NCBI GenBank assembly: GCA_963580455.1
Contig: OY756961.1
Coordinates: 22,859,001-22,923,000, forward strand
Direction of reading: 5' to 3'
Length of the DNA: 64,000 nucleotides
Source: Euonymus europaeus
Lineage: Eukaryota; Streptophyta; Magnoliopsida; Celastrales; Celastraceae
This document shows, one piece after another, positions 1 to 9,981 of this stretch. Below the pieces are notes generated by a model. It searched no databases. It was not told where the DNA came from and saw only the letters and a list, made by a program, of their open reading frames with translations. The position numbers were made by a program, and so were the translations under genes. Numbering within the stretch: the stretch's first letter is position 1; every line of letters starts with the position of its first letter.

Positions 1-251
1 TTTCGATCATCATCGACATTAATGAAGCTGTCAATCAAATCATCCACCTCAGAAGTGGCTAAGTGAGGATTACCAAAAGTATGAGGAGAAGGAGAAAACA
101 ACTCAGAATCATTGATCATTGTCTCCTCCATTAATGACTCATCACTTCCATGTTCTTGATCAACTCTTTCGGGGCAAAACCTTCTAATGGCAAGGTCTTG
201 GTTGAGTCTCTCATTCAAGGGGAAGGAGAGCCACCAATTCATAGCTTCCAT
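1..251 (-). CDS. 5' end of an unrecognised protein-coding gene (partial)
   Basis: An open frame runs leftwards from an ATG at 251 to the window edge with no stop: 83 complete codons. The predicted start is MEAMNWWLSFPLNERLNQ. After that the chain is acidic and Ser/Thr-rich (a SDESLMEE stretch, then a SEVDDLIDSFINVDDD stretch), the composition of a disordered acidic N-terminus such as those of plant transcription factors. No domain is present in this part, so I do not assign a family. A second in-frame Met lies three codons in and could be the true start. The gene continues to the left of the window. Confidence 0.55.
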   Translation of the reverse strand, partial: MEAMNWWLSFPLNERLNQDLAIRRFCPERVDQEHGSDESLMEETMINDSELFSPSPHTFGNPHLATSEVDDLIDSFINVDDDR

Positions 252-1340
252 TGATGTTTCTTTGAGGAGTTAAGGAAGGTTTGGAGTTTGGTTTCTTGGT
301 GCTAAAATGTTGAGTGTTTGGAGTCTTATTAGTCACATATAAATGCCACATTTTTATCATTGATTTATGATATACAAGAAATATATTATATGTTAGAATC
401 TAAATGATGATCCTACAATATTAGCTGTCAAGGTTAAGTATCCTAGGAAGGGATCAAGCAAGGCCAACCCTAGCATAGCCATTGAACTTTCAAGACAAGA
501 CAAAACATATATAGTGAGAATTTAATAACAACAAAGCTTTGCTATTAAATTTTTTCTTTAACACCACATATAAAAAACAGTACTTTCTTTGGGAGGGAAT
601 AAAACTCTAGCATCCGGAGGTCGAATTTATTTCTTTAATCATATTAACATCCCATGAATTGGTTTTGATATATTTTTATTCAACCTGGTATTTTAAGTTG
701 AATCGTAGTGAAAAGTCTGATATCCAGTTTAATCAATAGAACTTGTACTTACTCGCCGATATTTAAAACATTAACCATTCACCAATTCCACCCTCAAATA
801 TTTATTTCTTTGGTCAAGAATTGAAGTTTCTAAAGTTCACAAAGCAGAATCAAGAAGATATTGGGGGATGGAATAAAATGGAATTAGGTGAAGGTTAAGT
901 GAAAGGGACATTGATAAGGATGGAGTGAGACAAGCCTTGTCTTTTTTTAGCACTAATTAGGAATTTGACCAAAAATACCGTCCTTAAAAGACAAATGGTG
1001 AGAAGGCACAAAAAATTATTCGTTGGATATTAATGTGTTTGTCTCCCTTGGACGGCCAACAAGCAATGGGACATAGAGAGGTGGCCTAGGCATTTTATTA
1101 ATATATGGTTTTATTTCCCTTTAATTTGTTGTTTAATTTGTGTATACATGTATAGATTCTTCTATCATAAATTATCACATTATTCTAAGTGAAACTAAGA
1201 GGGGATGGGTGGGAATTATTCTTATATGAAAAATTATTATTATTATTATTATTTAGTGCTATACATCATATAAAATTGGAATGATACTCTTGTCCTGGGT
1301 TTAATTTTACTTTTTAAATTAATTATTATGTACACTTGAA
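252..1340. other. Intergenic, AT-rich, no gene seen
   Basis: Upstream flank of the partial minus-strand gene at 1-251. It is AT-rich with short homopolymer runs and a small ATT trinucleotide tract near 1232-1252. No open frame with family resemblance and no clear repeat boundary was found. Confidence 0.5.
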
Positions 1341-1363
1341 AAATATACCTTATCATTTGCCAA

Positions 1364-1470
1364 TGGGCTTGGACGACCCGGCCCATCTACATAACCTCTT
1401 TCTAAGTCTAGCCTTAAAAACAACAGGAAAAAGGTCACACCTCAACTCTAACCCTAATACGGTAGGTCTC
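1364..1470 (+). promoter_or_regulatory. Housekeeping-type promoter motifs (site II and telo-box)
   Basis: Within about 100 bases there are TGGGCTT, GGCCCA and AACCCTAA. TCP-type site II elements (TGGGCY/GGCCCA) combined with a telo-box are established features of promoters of plant ribosomal-protein and other growth genes. A pyrimidine-rich leader (1497-1580) follows, as expected for a 5' UTR. The downstream sequence does not give a clear intact gene. Confidence 0.35.
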
Positions 1471-1586
1471 TTCACAATCCTTAGTTGTGGTCTTCTTAAC
1501 CAGTATCCACCTGTCTTCCCGTCTCTTTCAACGGTAATTTCCACATCCCCTTCTTTCTCATTCCGATCAAGATCTGCAAATCTTTA

Positions 1587-2185
1587 ATGGATAGTTGATA
1601 ATTTATTTGCAAGCTTAGCCTTGAAGTCTTTTGCTCGTCTATGCCCTTATTCGTACCACTTTCCATTCTAAAAGCAAGAAAGTTTCTCAGATTGGGGCAA
1701 ATCTAGAGAAAGAAGGGTTCCTCATATGAGGTAGAATGCTTTTCTGCTATTTAAAGAAATGCTTACCAAGTTTGGGCTCGATCCCAATAGCCTTATTAGT
1801 TCTATTCTGTTTTTTACTGTGAGCTTGCTATTCCTTCTTATTGATGCACAGTGAAAGCTGCATCCCTTTCAGAGATTATCAACTCTCCATTAAATATCAG
1901 AGTGTACGATTCTAAGAGTTTGTTCAAGGAGCACTTCAAGAGGCTCGCTGGCTACAAATTGCCTATCAAATCTGTAGTTCTCAAAGAGGATTCTTGGACT
2001 TGGGCCAAGGTCGGATATGGGCCTAATATTTTCAGCTCAGCCCAAAGTCGACCTCTATCTACAGTTGAATACTTGAGTCTACAAGGAAATACACATTTTT
2101 CTCCAATGTCCGGACTCCGTTGTAAATAAATTATGGCAACAATCGAAAACGATTTTGCAGTAATTGTTTTTACAGCAGAGTCCAT
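1587..2185 (+). pseudogene. Possible decayed or unrecognised gene
   Basis: Downstream of the promoter-like block, the ATG at 1587 hits a stop after three codons. Coding-like stretches continue in shifting frames. One, near 1739-1850, includes FKEMLTKFGLDPN. Another, 1851-2129, includes SLFKEHFKRLAGYKLPIKSV. A splice acceptor-like CACAG precedes the second. I do not recognise the family. The pattern fits either a broken gene or an intact gene whose exons I failed to assemble. Confidence 0.25.
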
Positions 2186-2189
2186 GTAA

Positions 2190-2848
2190 TGAATTTTATA
2201 ATTATTAATTTTTTATTTTTGAAAAATTATGTATATATTTGGGATAAAAAGGTATACCTTGTCACGTTGTACTCACAAAATCTTGATCAAAACATGTTTA
2301 TGTTTTTTTTTTTTTAAAAATAGAATATTGTAATGGCTACAATTTTTGGTCAACATTAAGAGTCTATCAATATATTTGTTGTGTCAAAAAAAATCAAATG
2401 TATCACGAAAAAAGATATAGAATGTTTCGAGTTTATATTTAACGATTTATAATTTTTCACGTGTTTTTACGATCCATTTTTTTTATTTGGCACAAAAAAA
2501 TATTATCATGTTCATAATCTCGATAAAAACACATTCGTAATTTTTGAAAAATAAAATAATTTTTTTTAATGAGTACAAATCATTTAACACAAAAAGAATT
2601 TTGGTCGATGTATCGATTTTGGTTCAATTTTTGAGCGATTCTAATGGAATTTTTTGGAAAGAAATTGACCAAATTATTCGATTTTGAATATTATTATCTT
2701 TACAGCCCTAATAAGAGTCTCTAGAAACCAGACAAATTCATAAGAAGTTCACCTCCGACACTCTAAGATGTCATTTTAAAACAACAAGAATCGACAATTT
2801 TCCCTCAATTTTCACCGCACACCTACATCTGTACCTCTTTCTTATCAC
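2190..2848. other. Intergenic, AT-rich
   Basis: Low-complexity AT-rich sequence with several poly-T/poly-A runs. Nothing coding or repeated within the window was recognised. Confidence 0.5.
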
Positions 2849-2851
2849 TTA

Positions 2852-3489
2852 CACTATGTTTGGGAATGAAGAGGGGAGGGGAAGAAAAATTTGAGAGGAA
2901 TGGAAAAGGGAGGGGAGGGAAGGTGAGGGGAAGTTAATTTTACCTTCTCTTGTTTGGATAGTCAAAAAGTGGGGTAAGAGAAAATGAAAAGTATATTTTT
3001 ATGATTTATAAGATTGATATAAATTTACCATATTATCCTTGATACTAATTTATAAATGTATTATTATATATATATATTATTATATTTATTTATATATATA
3101 TATATTATTATATTTATATATATTATTATATTTATTTATATATATTATTATTATTATATATAAATTTATATAATATCAGGTGGGTCCCACGCTATGTAAT
3201 TATATATTATAACAAGTGGGACCCACCTGGTATATGGTGTAATATAATTAAGGTATGAGGGACAAAATTGTAAAGTAGTGGGTGGGACCCACAACTTCAC
3301 CTCCTCTACCGGCTTTTCCCTTCTAAAATGGGAGGAAAATAAAACATGTGGGCCCCCACATGTTTTGCCTCCCATTTCTTCTCTTCAAATTTGCCCTCCT
3401 CTTCCCAAACACCCTTCTTTCTCTTTTTCTCTCCATTTTACCTCTTAATTCTCCTCTCCCCTCCTTTTCCACTCTATCCAAACAGTACG
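2852..3489. mobile_element. Tourist/Harbinger-like MITE
   Basis: About 638 bp flanked by the trinucleotide TTA on both sides (2849-2851 and 3490-3492). The ends are inverted and both contain a GTTTGG core (CACTATGTTTGG on the left; reverse complement of the right end, CGTACTGTTTGG). The purine-rich left arm (GGGGAGGGGAAG-type) is mirrored by a pyrimidine-rich right arm, giving long imperfect terminal inverted repeats. The interior holds a TA-rich microsatellite (about 3060-3175), a GTGGGTCCCAC/GTGGGACCCAC inverted pair (3180-3227) and a near-perfect palindrome at 3340-3366. No transposase is present. TTA target duplication and GTTTGG ends fit PIF/Harbinger-derived MITEs; the superfamily is inferred. 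Confidence 0.6.
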
Positions 3490-3779
3490 TTAGTGGTGGC
3501 AGAGAATGCAGGACCAATAAAACCCAATTTTCTTGACAAATTCAAGAAAAATTATTAATTCCCAAAATCACACCTAATGACGACATTACCCCCAAATAAA
3601 GTATTAATTCACAGATTTTGCGTGTGGTATGGGTGCCAGGAAGGGGAAAGGGGAAAAAGACAAATCTTCAGAGAAAATTTATAATGGGTTTTTGTAAGTT
3701 TCGGTACATATAAGAATTGACGACCAGAACCAAATACAATTGATACGGAGATCATTCCGAGAAACATATAGAGAGAGAT

Positions 3780-6700
3780 ATGGAGTCGCCATTCAGAGGA
3801 GATATATTGAAGGGAAAGGTGGCTGTGATTACGGGAGGTGGGTCTGGAATCGGGTTTGAGATATCCACACAGTTTGGCAAACATGGAGCTTCCATCGCAA
3901 TCATGGGTCGTCGCAAGCAAGTGCTTGATTCCGCTGTCTCATATCTCCAATCTATTGGGATTTCGGTCAGAAGTTTGCTTCTTTGTTTTGCAATTCTGTC
4001 TTTCCTTGCTCTGTTTTTTTTTAACCTATTGTTTGTTCATTTGGGGTTTTTCCCCCTGAATTTACATTTCTCGAGTTCTCTTTCTTGTTGCTTGCTTAGG
4101 AAAGTGGTTCTTACCTGATTTACTTAATCCCTATTGTGCATGATAGTTTTGTTTGTTCCAAGAGCACACGCAACGGTAGATTTTTGTTGGGGAAGGGACA
4201 ATGTATGAGAATGTATGTTTTTGTTGATTTGGCAGTATTAGATGATGTATTTTGCTGATGTAACTGGGTATCTGACTTGACTTTTGTATAATAGAGGTGA
4301 GCTGTATGTTTGGTTGCCAAGAACATTAATCAAATAAGATCCAAATTGAATTCCTTTCTACTCATGTACTCCTTTGTGTGTGTTTTTTAATAGTGTGATA
4401 CTTTAAATAGTTAATTAGTTACATTTCTCAGAATCACAATTTGATGCCGGGACTCTGTTTTTTCAGTAAATATTGTTAATAAATTATTGCTGTTGCGTTG
4501 TTGTTGAAATAGAGGAAGCTGTGAGAATTTTATTATGGACCGATATGATATGGATCAATGAAAGTGACTGAAAATTCTAAAATTCTAATTGTTTTTTATT
4601 TACTTTCAATTGGCAGCACCGAAGGGAATGTATTTCATGCATCTGAGGTCAATGGTTAACTATGATTTGGTTTACATATACAGTGATGGCATCAAGTTTT
4701 TTCTCAAACTGTAATCGGGGTTTGAATTAGTCTACTAAGCTAACAACTTATGTGGTTTAACTAGATACGCTTTGTTCTATGCAATAAGTCAAAATTTTGT
4801 TGATCAATTATATGTGCTACCAGCACCTATGTGCAATCTGAGTTTCGATTAATAGTTTAACTGATGGCTGAAGAAAATTATGATTATATCTCACACTTGG
4901 TCATCTTTGCTGTCGTCAGGCTGTTGGTTTTGAGGGTGATGTCCGCAAGAAGGAAGATGCAGAAAGAGTCCTTGAATCAACTTTCAAACATTTTGGTAGA
5001 ATTGATATTCTTGTGAACTCTGCAGCTGGAAATTTTCTTTCATCAGCAGAAGATCTGTCACCTAATGGGTTTCGAACAGGTTTTTTAGTCTGAGTATCAG
5101 ATTGTAGAAAGGATTAATAGTTAATCATACTTATCTGATACACTTGCGACAATTAAATCATATATGAATTACCTTTTTGATAATAAATTGTTAGAAAAGA
5201 TGATTTATTTGTTTTGGAACCAGTATGCTCCATTTCACTTTATTTGTTTTGGAATCAATTTTTTTGAATGTTGTTGCTTCTTAAAAAGATGATACTATTG
5301 CCTTGCACAATTCTTTTGAATGTTGTTAATTGACTAGCTAAATACGATCATGCAATCACCAATTGTAGACTGTTTAAGGTCTCGCCTTGGTGAAAATTTT
5401 CTTAATTACTCTCTGCAGTGATGGACATTGATTCTGTTGGCACATTTACGATGTGTCATGAAGCACTCAAGTATCTCAAGAATGGAGGGCTTGGAAGAAG
5501 CTCAGCTGGTGGTGGGATAATTTTGAACATTAGTGCTACTTTGCATTATACAGCATCGTGGTACCAAATACATGTTTCAGCGGCAAAGGTTTGTCAATTG
5601 GTTGCAAGTTGCTAGACACTTTTGAGTTTTTATTCTGACAATTTTCTTTCAACCAGGCAGCTATTGATGCCCTTGGAAGGAATTTGGCACTGGAATGGGG
5701 AACAGACTATGACATCAGAGTTAATGGAATTGCTCCAGGGCCCATTAGTGACACTACTGGCATGGATAAACTTGCACCTAAGGAGATTAATAACAAGTCT
5801 AGAGACTATATGCCTTTGTATAAAGAAGGGGAGAAGTGGGATATTGCTATGGCTGCTCTCTACCTTGGATCAGATGCTGGTTAGTGGCATTGTTCACAGT
5901 TTTTTCTTCCTTCCTTCCTTCCTCTTTCCTTTTCTTTGTTATTTTTGTTATTTGCTGTTGAGTTTTTTTTTTGTTTTTTTAAAAAAAGTTATAATGATTT
6001 TGGATCTTGGTAACTCTGAAAGAACAAATGCAAGAAACAATCAGAAGAAGAGGCACTTACAGTTTTGCTTGTGTGACAGTGTGTTTACATATGAGGAAGA
6101 AACCTACTTTTTTTGAAGGAAAACAATAGATAGACTTTGCGACACATATTGAAAGCCTAATACTCGCATAAGAAATTCCTCCCTCTATTGTACCTTTTGA
6201 TAAAGGGACTAACTCCAAAAATTAGGCACCTACTTTATAGGGGGTAAGGTGATGCAAGAAGCCTATAGGATTTAGGAATTCCCTTTAGTATTTTGGATTT
6301 TAGTTTTTTCACTTTAATTTATTAAACAACAGGAAGTCTTTTCTACTTCCAACTTTCATGACATCAATTTAAACTGCAACTATATTCACCGTTTTTTCTT
6401 CACCAAAGTGGCTTCTTCCTTTGTGTTACCAAAAAAGGCAAAAACATTAGTACATAAAAAATCTAGACGCTTATATGTGCCCAATTGGATTTGCTCATCG
6501 TCATCATGTCTTGTTTTGAAAGGAAGTTTGTAAGTTTTCGGCAAGTCTAGTAGCTAGAATCTCTCTTTTTTCCTCTGTGTTCAGATCCATTCTGAAAAAC
6601 CAAATGTTTCGTAGAAGAATGAATTGGGAAAAAAAATACATGAAGAAATGAGAAAGGAAAAGTTCATGAAGAATCTCTCTTATCATGCTCGATGTCAGTA

Positions 6701-8122
6701 AAGGTGCTTCCTTTGAAGGTCCAGGGGACAGAGTAAGGTTAATAAAACAAGTATTGATTGTGTGCTAACTGAAGAAGTTGATACCGATCCTTAGAACTCG
6801 TTTATGCCCCCCTTCAATCAAATTCACGATACCATTGCTGATATCTCTGACATCATAAATTCTTTGTCTCACATCAAGAAAATGTCTTCCAAACTCTCTA
6901 GGCAAAGTAGGTTCGGATAAAAACTCCAAAGGTCTTATTCCTAATGACCTGAAAAAAGAGCAATGTAAAAAATAAAAGGTTCCTCACTTGTAGATGATAA
7001 ACTGTGTTCCATTGGGGATTGCATGCGACTCGAAAGGTTGACCTTTGAGGAAACCTTGATAATGCCGGATGGGTGAGAGATATAATTGATAGTTATAGGA
7101 AACCAGATTTACATGATTTCCCCAGCAATTTTCTGAGCTTTTAGTTTTGAGTCTTTTTTGTTGTGGGATATTACTGACATATAAATGTCATTTCACATGA
7201 AGTGGCAGGACAATATGTCACTACTCGCTAGAAGTGAACAAACATGAATTTTATCATCATCTTTAAATACTCATAAAAACTTCTAGACTTACTTGATAGG
7301 TGAAATTGGACAATATATGAATAGGGCTGTGAGTAAATCTTGCTGTTCATCTTGTATCAAAATAAACAAGCGAAGCTTCATTCTCATTTATAACTTGTTT
7401 CTCAAATTAAAAGAAGCCTCAGTCTCAACGATTTAGCTTGTAAACTTTGAGGCTCCTATTATGTTGTTTTTCTTCAATATTTATAAATATAAAAGTAACT
7501 GTGAATTGAATTCAATAATATTCTAAGAATTTGTGGATCATGTGTACACATGATGTGTTTGCATGGGTATATCCGTATATACATATTCAAGCTTGCTAAC
7601 CAAGCTTCACTATAATCTTAGGGCCCGTCTCCAGCCAAACTTAAGCTCTTTAAACAGTTAATAAGCAAAAGTTCTGATTCTTATTCTTTATGTGGCGTGT
7701 TTCCATATCATTATGCTTTTGAGTTTTTTGTTGTTGTTGTTGTGATAAGTATGCTTATGAGGTTTTTTGCTGGAAAAGTATTTCTTGATGTCTATGGTGA
7801 TTGATGAGATAGTATGAAACTATGAATGCTTGCATTTCACAGATAACTTTTAACCCATCAGCAATGACAACTAAACTGGAATGGGTTTAGTGCTCTCTGC
7901 TTTATCTATCCTTGCCAATTTTTTCTTCCCTGGCAGAGATACTTACTTGTTTACGTGAATTTTGAAGGAAAATTTGTCAATGGGACGACTCTTGTTGTTG
8001 ATGGAGGTCTTTGGCTAAGCCGCCCTCGCCATCTACCGAAAGAATCAGTGAGGGAGCTATCTCGAGCAGTGGAAAAAAGATCAAGAGATTCACCGGTTGG
8101 GGTCCCGTCGAGCAAGCTTTAA
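3780..8122 (+). CDS. SDRb: Peroxisomal 2,4-dienoyl-CoA reductase (SDR family)
   Basis: Five coding exons: 3780-3965, 4920-5079, 5419-5588, 5657-5879 and 7968-8122, totalling 297 residues. This is a short-chain dehydrogenase that reduces 2,4-dienoyl-CoA intermediates with NADPH during beta-oxidation of unsaturated fatty acids. The dinucleotide-binding motif ITGGGSGIG is at residues 17-25, followed by GKHGASIAIMGRRKQ. ILVNSAAGNFLSSAEDL, ISATLHYTASWYQIHVSAAK and the NGIAPGPI loop are diagnostic of the peroxisomal DECR branch. The protein ends in Ser-Lys-Leu, a canonical PTS1 signal, so it acts in the peroxisome matrix. Length and sequence match the plant family throughout. The last intron (5880-7967) is long, about 2.1 kb, and I saw no gene in it. 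All borders are GT-AG. Confidence 0.95.
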
Positions 8123-8668
8123 ACCAGAGCCAGTTGTGGGGTTGGATCTACTTCCTTGTGAGATCCAGCGGCCAGCACAATTGCTGATATGGCATGCTCT
8201 TTCAAGGCCTAGATGCAAAATATTCTTCAATCTGTCATTGGTGAACATTAAGCTGTATGATTCGAACTACTAATCCTTTTCTTTCTTAAGCTTGGGTCGG
8301 GGGGTCTACTAGCGTCCAATCCGGCACAACACTTTCCATTTTTTTCCCTCGAAATTTTATGATGGAAAGTAAATGATAAAAATAAGTACGAAAATTTAGC
8401 TTATTATTAACGGAAAATTTATTGGTGTTGTTATTACTAATTTATTGTATTGTACCTAATATATCAATGTTATTACAAAAAGTCATCAAATACATATTTT
8501 GGAAATAAATATTAAATTTCAAATATCAAACCGTTAAAATTCCAAAAATAAGAATCCCTAACTATTTAAAATCCTCCACAACAGAGGACGATAGGGGACA
8601 TTGAATTTCCGACGTGAAAATTCCCCTTTTCGTGTTGGATGCATCTTCGTCTTTAGTTTCATTTGCAG
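8123..8668. other. 3' flank of the reductase gene, AT-rich
   Basis: Probable 3' UTR of the reductase followed by AT-rich spacer, reaching the MRS2-type fragment at 8669. No gene was seen. Confidence 0.5.
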
Positions 8669-8946
8669 GTTCGTGAATATATTGACGACACAGAAGATTA
8701 TGTTAATGTTCAACTAGACAGCCAGCGGAATGAACTGATTCAACTGCAGTTGACATTCACAAATTGCGTCGTTTGCTATTAACTACAGAAACATTGATTT
8801 GTGGGATCTTCGGTATGAACATTCACTGTATGCTGTACAATATGCATGGTGTATTTGGGCCATTTATCGGCAGTGTTACAGGCGCTTGTATATTGCGATT
8901 CCTACTCATTCTAGTTTATGCGAGATGGAAGAAGCTGCTTGGTTCG
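8669..8946 (+). pseudogene. MRS2/MGT (CorA-type) magnesium transporter fragment
   Basis: After an intron-like TTTGCAG, the frame reads [20 protein letters not shown], the conserved helix just before the first membrane segment of plant MRS2/MGT channels. It is followed by [10 protein letters not shown]. About 30 bases later, in another frame, come TLICGIFGMNIH (the family's GMN selectivity motif) and the second membrane segment ending in YARWKKLLGS, the usual C-terminus. Between 8762 and 8790 the reading frame shifts twice, breaking the first membrane segment. No upstream exons of the roughly 400-residue family were found. This is a truncated, frameshifted relic oriented like the reductase gene. 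Confidence 0.8.
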
Positions 8947-9981
8947 CAAGTCTGCTTCATAATGAGTTGTAGCAGCAATTGTTGCAACTCAAAGTACATA
9001 TGGAATGTTATTATCTGCAATCGTTAATGAAAAATGAGCCTTTCCAGGTCGGTGATTGGGATAGAATTGATTACACGATCTTTGTATCTTCCAGGGGAGC
9101 ACCTCTGGTTCAGTGGTTGGCTGCTCAGTTTGTATTGTAGTTGTATATTGGTTTTCAATTTTACATGGGAAGTAATATCCTTGAATTTCTTTCCAATTAT
9201 TCGCGAAATTGTCAATCATCCCAGATCCAACATTTGTGATTCATATTCTTCTACGCAAAATGACTACAATATTATCATGTTTATTATACTCCTGACTAGG
9301 GTTTATTACATACATGTATTCTACATACAACAGAAAGTCTAGGGTTTATGTCAAGGGAGATATAAATCACATTTTCCCTACAACACATCTGAAGAAAAAC
9401 CCTAATCTACAATTCACTGATCCACACGTATGTATAAGCCAGGCAGAGTTCTTTTTTCCAGAAAAGAAATCGGCCGTCAAATCCAGGCCATAACATGCTC
9501 CTACACAAAATAAAGGCTTCATCTATAAAATGCATTGATTAATCTATAGATGCATTTTGGAACAGAAGTATTGAGGCTCTATCAACTATCTGAAGAGTAA
9601 TTTTAGCATCATATAGTCAATATATGTGAAACATTCTGTCTGTTCTTCCCTCCTCGTAACAAGCCTTCCTCATCTTTGACTGTCAGAAGCATCAGTATTC
9701 TTCGCAGAGAAATTTCACAATCGGGGAAACGAAGATTTGTCATAGTAACTACTTGTAAGACAAACGAGACCAAGTTTGCCACAAGTCTTTATCCCTAGTT
9801 GTTTGAAAACCAACACCACATAAGCCTCCCACTTTCCTGAGAGTAGAGAAAAGGCAATCATCCAACTTACCCCTCAAGAATCAGGGCACACAAAAATAAT
9901 GTTTGGAGAAGAAAGCTACAGAAGAATAACTTGCAAGTGATGAGAAGCTGAGAAACTAATGTGTAATACATATGCATAACC
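8947..9981. other. Intergenic between the MRS2 relic and the metalloprotease gene
   Basis: About 1 kb. The part next to 9982 is probably the 3' UTR of the minus-strand metalloprotease gene. Open frames here have no family resemblance. Confidence 0.5.

Noticed and set aside
1336..1587. 83-codon plus-strand frame
   Set aside because: It covers the site II/telo-box promoter block and pyrimidine leader and has no protein-like pattern.
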